A stretch of 64,000 nucleotides of DNA from Rhizobium rosettiformans W3 (GTDB taxonomy: Bacteria > Pseudomonadota > Alphaproteobacteria > Rhizobiales > Rhizobiaceae), in contig NZ_STGU01000010.1 of NCBI RefSeq assembly GCF_004912135.1, positions 115,753 to 179,752 of the forward strand. Reading direction: 5' to 3'. This document shows positions 63,041-64,000 of this stretch, one piece after another (the first letter of the stretch is position 1; each line of letters opens with the position of its first letter). Below the pieces are notes generated by a model that was given only the letters and a program-made list of their open reading frames with translations, did no database searches and was not told the origin of the DNA. Made by a program: the position numbers and the translations under genes.

Positions 63041-64000
63041 GACGGGCGATGCCGTGGTACCGATCCTCCTTCTGGGAGGGGGCCACGCACATGTCGAAGT
63101 GGTCCGACGACTGGGAGAACTGGGTCTCGGCGCACAGATCACGCTGGTCTCGCCTTCTCGCCACGCGCCTTATTCCGGCATGCTGCCAGGTCACATTTCC
63201 GGCGAATACGGGTTTGACGACTTCCACATTGATCTCGCGGCGCTCTGCGCCCGCTCCGGCGCCACCTTTGTCGAGACATCCGCAACGTCCATCGATCCCG
63301 ATGCCCGACGGGTCTCGCTCTTCACCGGCCGAGATCTCGGCTATCATCTGCTGTCGATCGATATCGGCTCTACCCCCTCGCTGCCGGAAGGGATTGCGGC
63401 CGGAATTGCGGTCAAGCCGATCTCAAGCTTCACCGACCGTCTGGAAAGGCTTGATGCGCTGGCGGCCGAGGGCGCTCTGTCCCGCCTCGCGGTGGTGGGG
63501 CAGGGCGTCGCCGGTGTCGAGGTGGCTTTCGCCCTGAGACGACGCTTCGCCGGACGCAATATCGACATCGCGCTTGTTGGCCGCTCGGCCGGAGTAGTCC
63601 CCGAGCGCAGCCGCTGGACTCGATATTTCATCGAACGGGAAATGCGAAAGGCAGGAATGGCGCACCATGCCGCTTTCGATGTCGTCGCTTACGAAGATGG
63701 CGCCCTTGTCGCCCGGGACGGACGTCGGCTGACGGTGGACGAGGTGGTATGGACGACGTCGAGCGGTGCCCCGGCCTGGCTCAGGGAACCCGGCCTTTCT
63801 CTCGACGAGAGCGGCTTCATCCGAGTGGATGAGACGCTGAGATCGCTGTCACACCCTGAGATCTTCGCCGCCGGCGACGTCGCCTCGCTCTCGGATCCAC
63901 GCCCCAAGGCCGGCGTCTTCGCCGTGCGCCAGGGGCCCGTGCTCGCCGAAAACCTGCGTCGCAGCCTCGCCGGCGAAAGCCTTCAACCCTACAGACCACA
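63033..64000 (+). CDS. FAD/NAD(P) oxidoreductase of the SelD-N-terminal type, 3' end beyond the window
   Basis: Starts MNETGDAVVPILLLGGGHAH with a dinucleotide-binding GGGHAHVEVVRRLGELG, then YSGMLPGHISGEYGFDDFHI near 51, a second Rossmann motif AVVGQGVAGVEVAFALRRRF near 151, and the FAD contact EIFAAGDVASLSDPRPKAGV near 279. The 322 residues seen match the NDH-like family found separately or fused to the N-terminus of selenide, water dikinase (SelD). The gene is cut at base 64000, so a downstream SelD-like domain cannot be excluded. It overlaps ynjD by 8 bases. Confidence 0.88.
   Translation, partial: MNETGDAVVPILLLGGGHAHVEVVRRLGELGLGAQITLVSPSRHAPYSGMLPGHISGEYGFDDFHIDLAALCARSGATFVETSATSIDPDARRVSLFTGRDLGYHLLSIDIGSTPSLPEGIAAGIAVKPISSFTDRLERLDALAAEGALSRLAVVGQGVAGVEVAFALRRRFAGRNIDIALVGRSAGVVPERSRWTRYFIEREMRKAGMAHHAAFDVVAYEDGALVARDGRRLTVDEVVWTTSSGAPAWLREPGLSLDESGFIRVDETLRSLSHPEIFAAGDVASLSDPRPKAGVFAVRQGPVLAENLRRSLAGESLQPYRP

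Overview
The window is a GC-rich, gene-dense chromosomal segment from an alphaproteobacterium, almost certainly family Rhizobiaceae. Support: an Entner-Doudoroff edd-pgl-zwf operon, RirA next to a ferric-iron binding protein, a CbrA/PdhS-type kinase next to a phasin gene, AcsA2-type acetoacetyl-CoA synthetase, a tRNA-His with no G-1 and with discriminator A73, and a RIME-like double palindrome. The gene order (MCP, aceA, potFGHI, acsA2, cbrA, phaP, then fbpA/rirA) resembles, as far as I remember it, the Sinorhizobium meliloti chromosome. No phage, transposon, CRISPR array or plasmid function is visible.

Layout. 1-6.4 kb (minus): edd (cut by the window edge), pgl and zwf, then a puuA-puuB polyamine-catabolic pair. 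6.5-12.5 kb: a BaiN-type flavoprotein, a large chemoreceptor, a LysR regulator and small proteins. 12.5-15.6 kb: aceA (isocitrate lyase) divergent from a RamB/ScfR-type regulator, with repeated TGTAAA motifs between them. 15.7-19.9 kb: the potFGHI putrescine importer. 20-27 kb: an AsmA protein, acetoacetyl-CoA synthetase, a two-module iron(III) permease and a LysE exporter. 27-32 kb: cbrA, phasin and tRNA-His. 32-41.5 kb: ilvE, two HupE/UreJ proteins with a DUF1007 protein, LysR/mmsA, GFA, DUF898 and M48 protease genes. 41.6-43.3 kb: fbpA and rirA with iron operators. 43.5-51 kb: GMC oxidoreductase, gluconokinase, a second polyamine set (puuA-puuB-aguB), dadA and a YbaN protein. 51.3-55 kb: FecR and CHASE2-GGDEF-EAL. 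55.4-64 kb: an Ynj-type cluster comprising a MerA/Lpd-like flavoprotein, YnjF-like CDP-alcohol phosphatidyltransferase, ECF sigma factor, TVP38 protein, zinc-finger anti-sigma candidate, YnjBCD ABC transporter and a flavoprotein of the kind found fused to SelD (cut by the window edge).

How the parts fit. Sugar acids enter the Entner-Doudoroff route through gluconokinase, Zwf, Pgl and Edd. Acetate, acetoacetate and stored PHB are served by AceA, its regulator, AcsA2 and phasin. Putrescine is imported by PotFGHI, and two separate PuuA/PuuB sets plus AguB break down putrescine and carbamoylputrescine. Iron is handled by FbpA and a permease encoded about 15 kb away, under RirA and probably Irr. 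The most interesting region is 55.4-64 kb, where genes known from the uncharacterised E. coli ynj locus are combined with TVP38, a dithiol flavoprotein and a dedicated ECF sigma factor.
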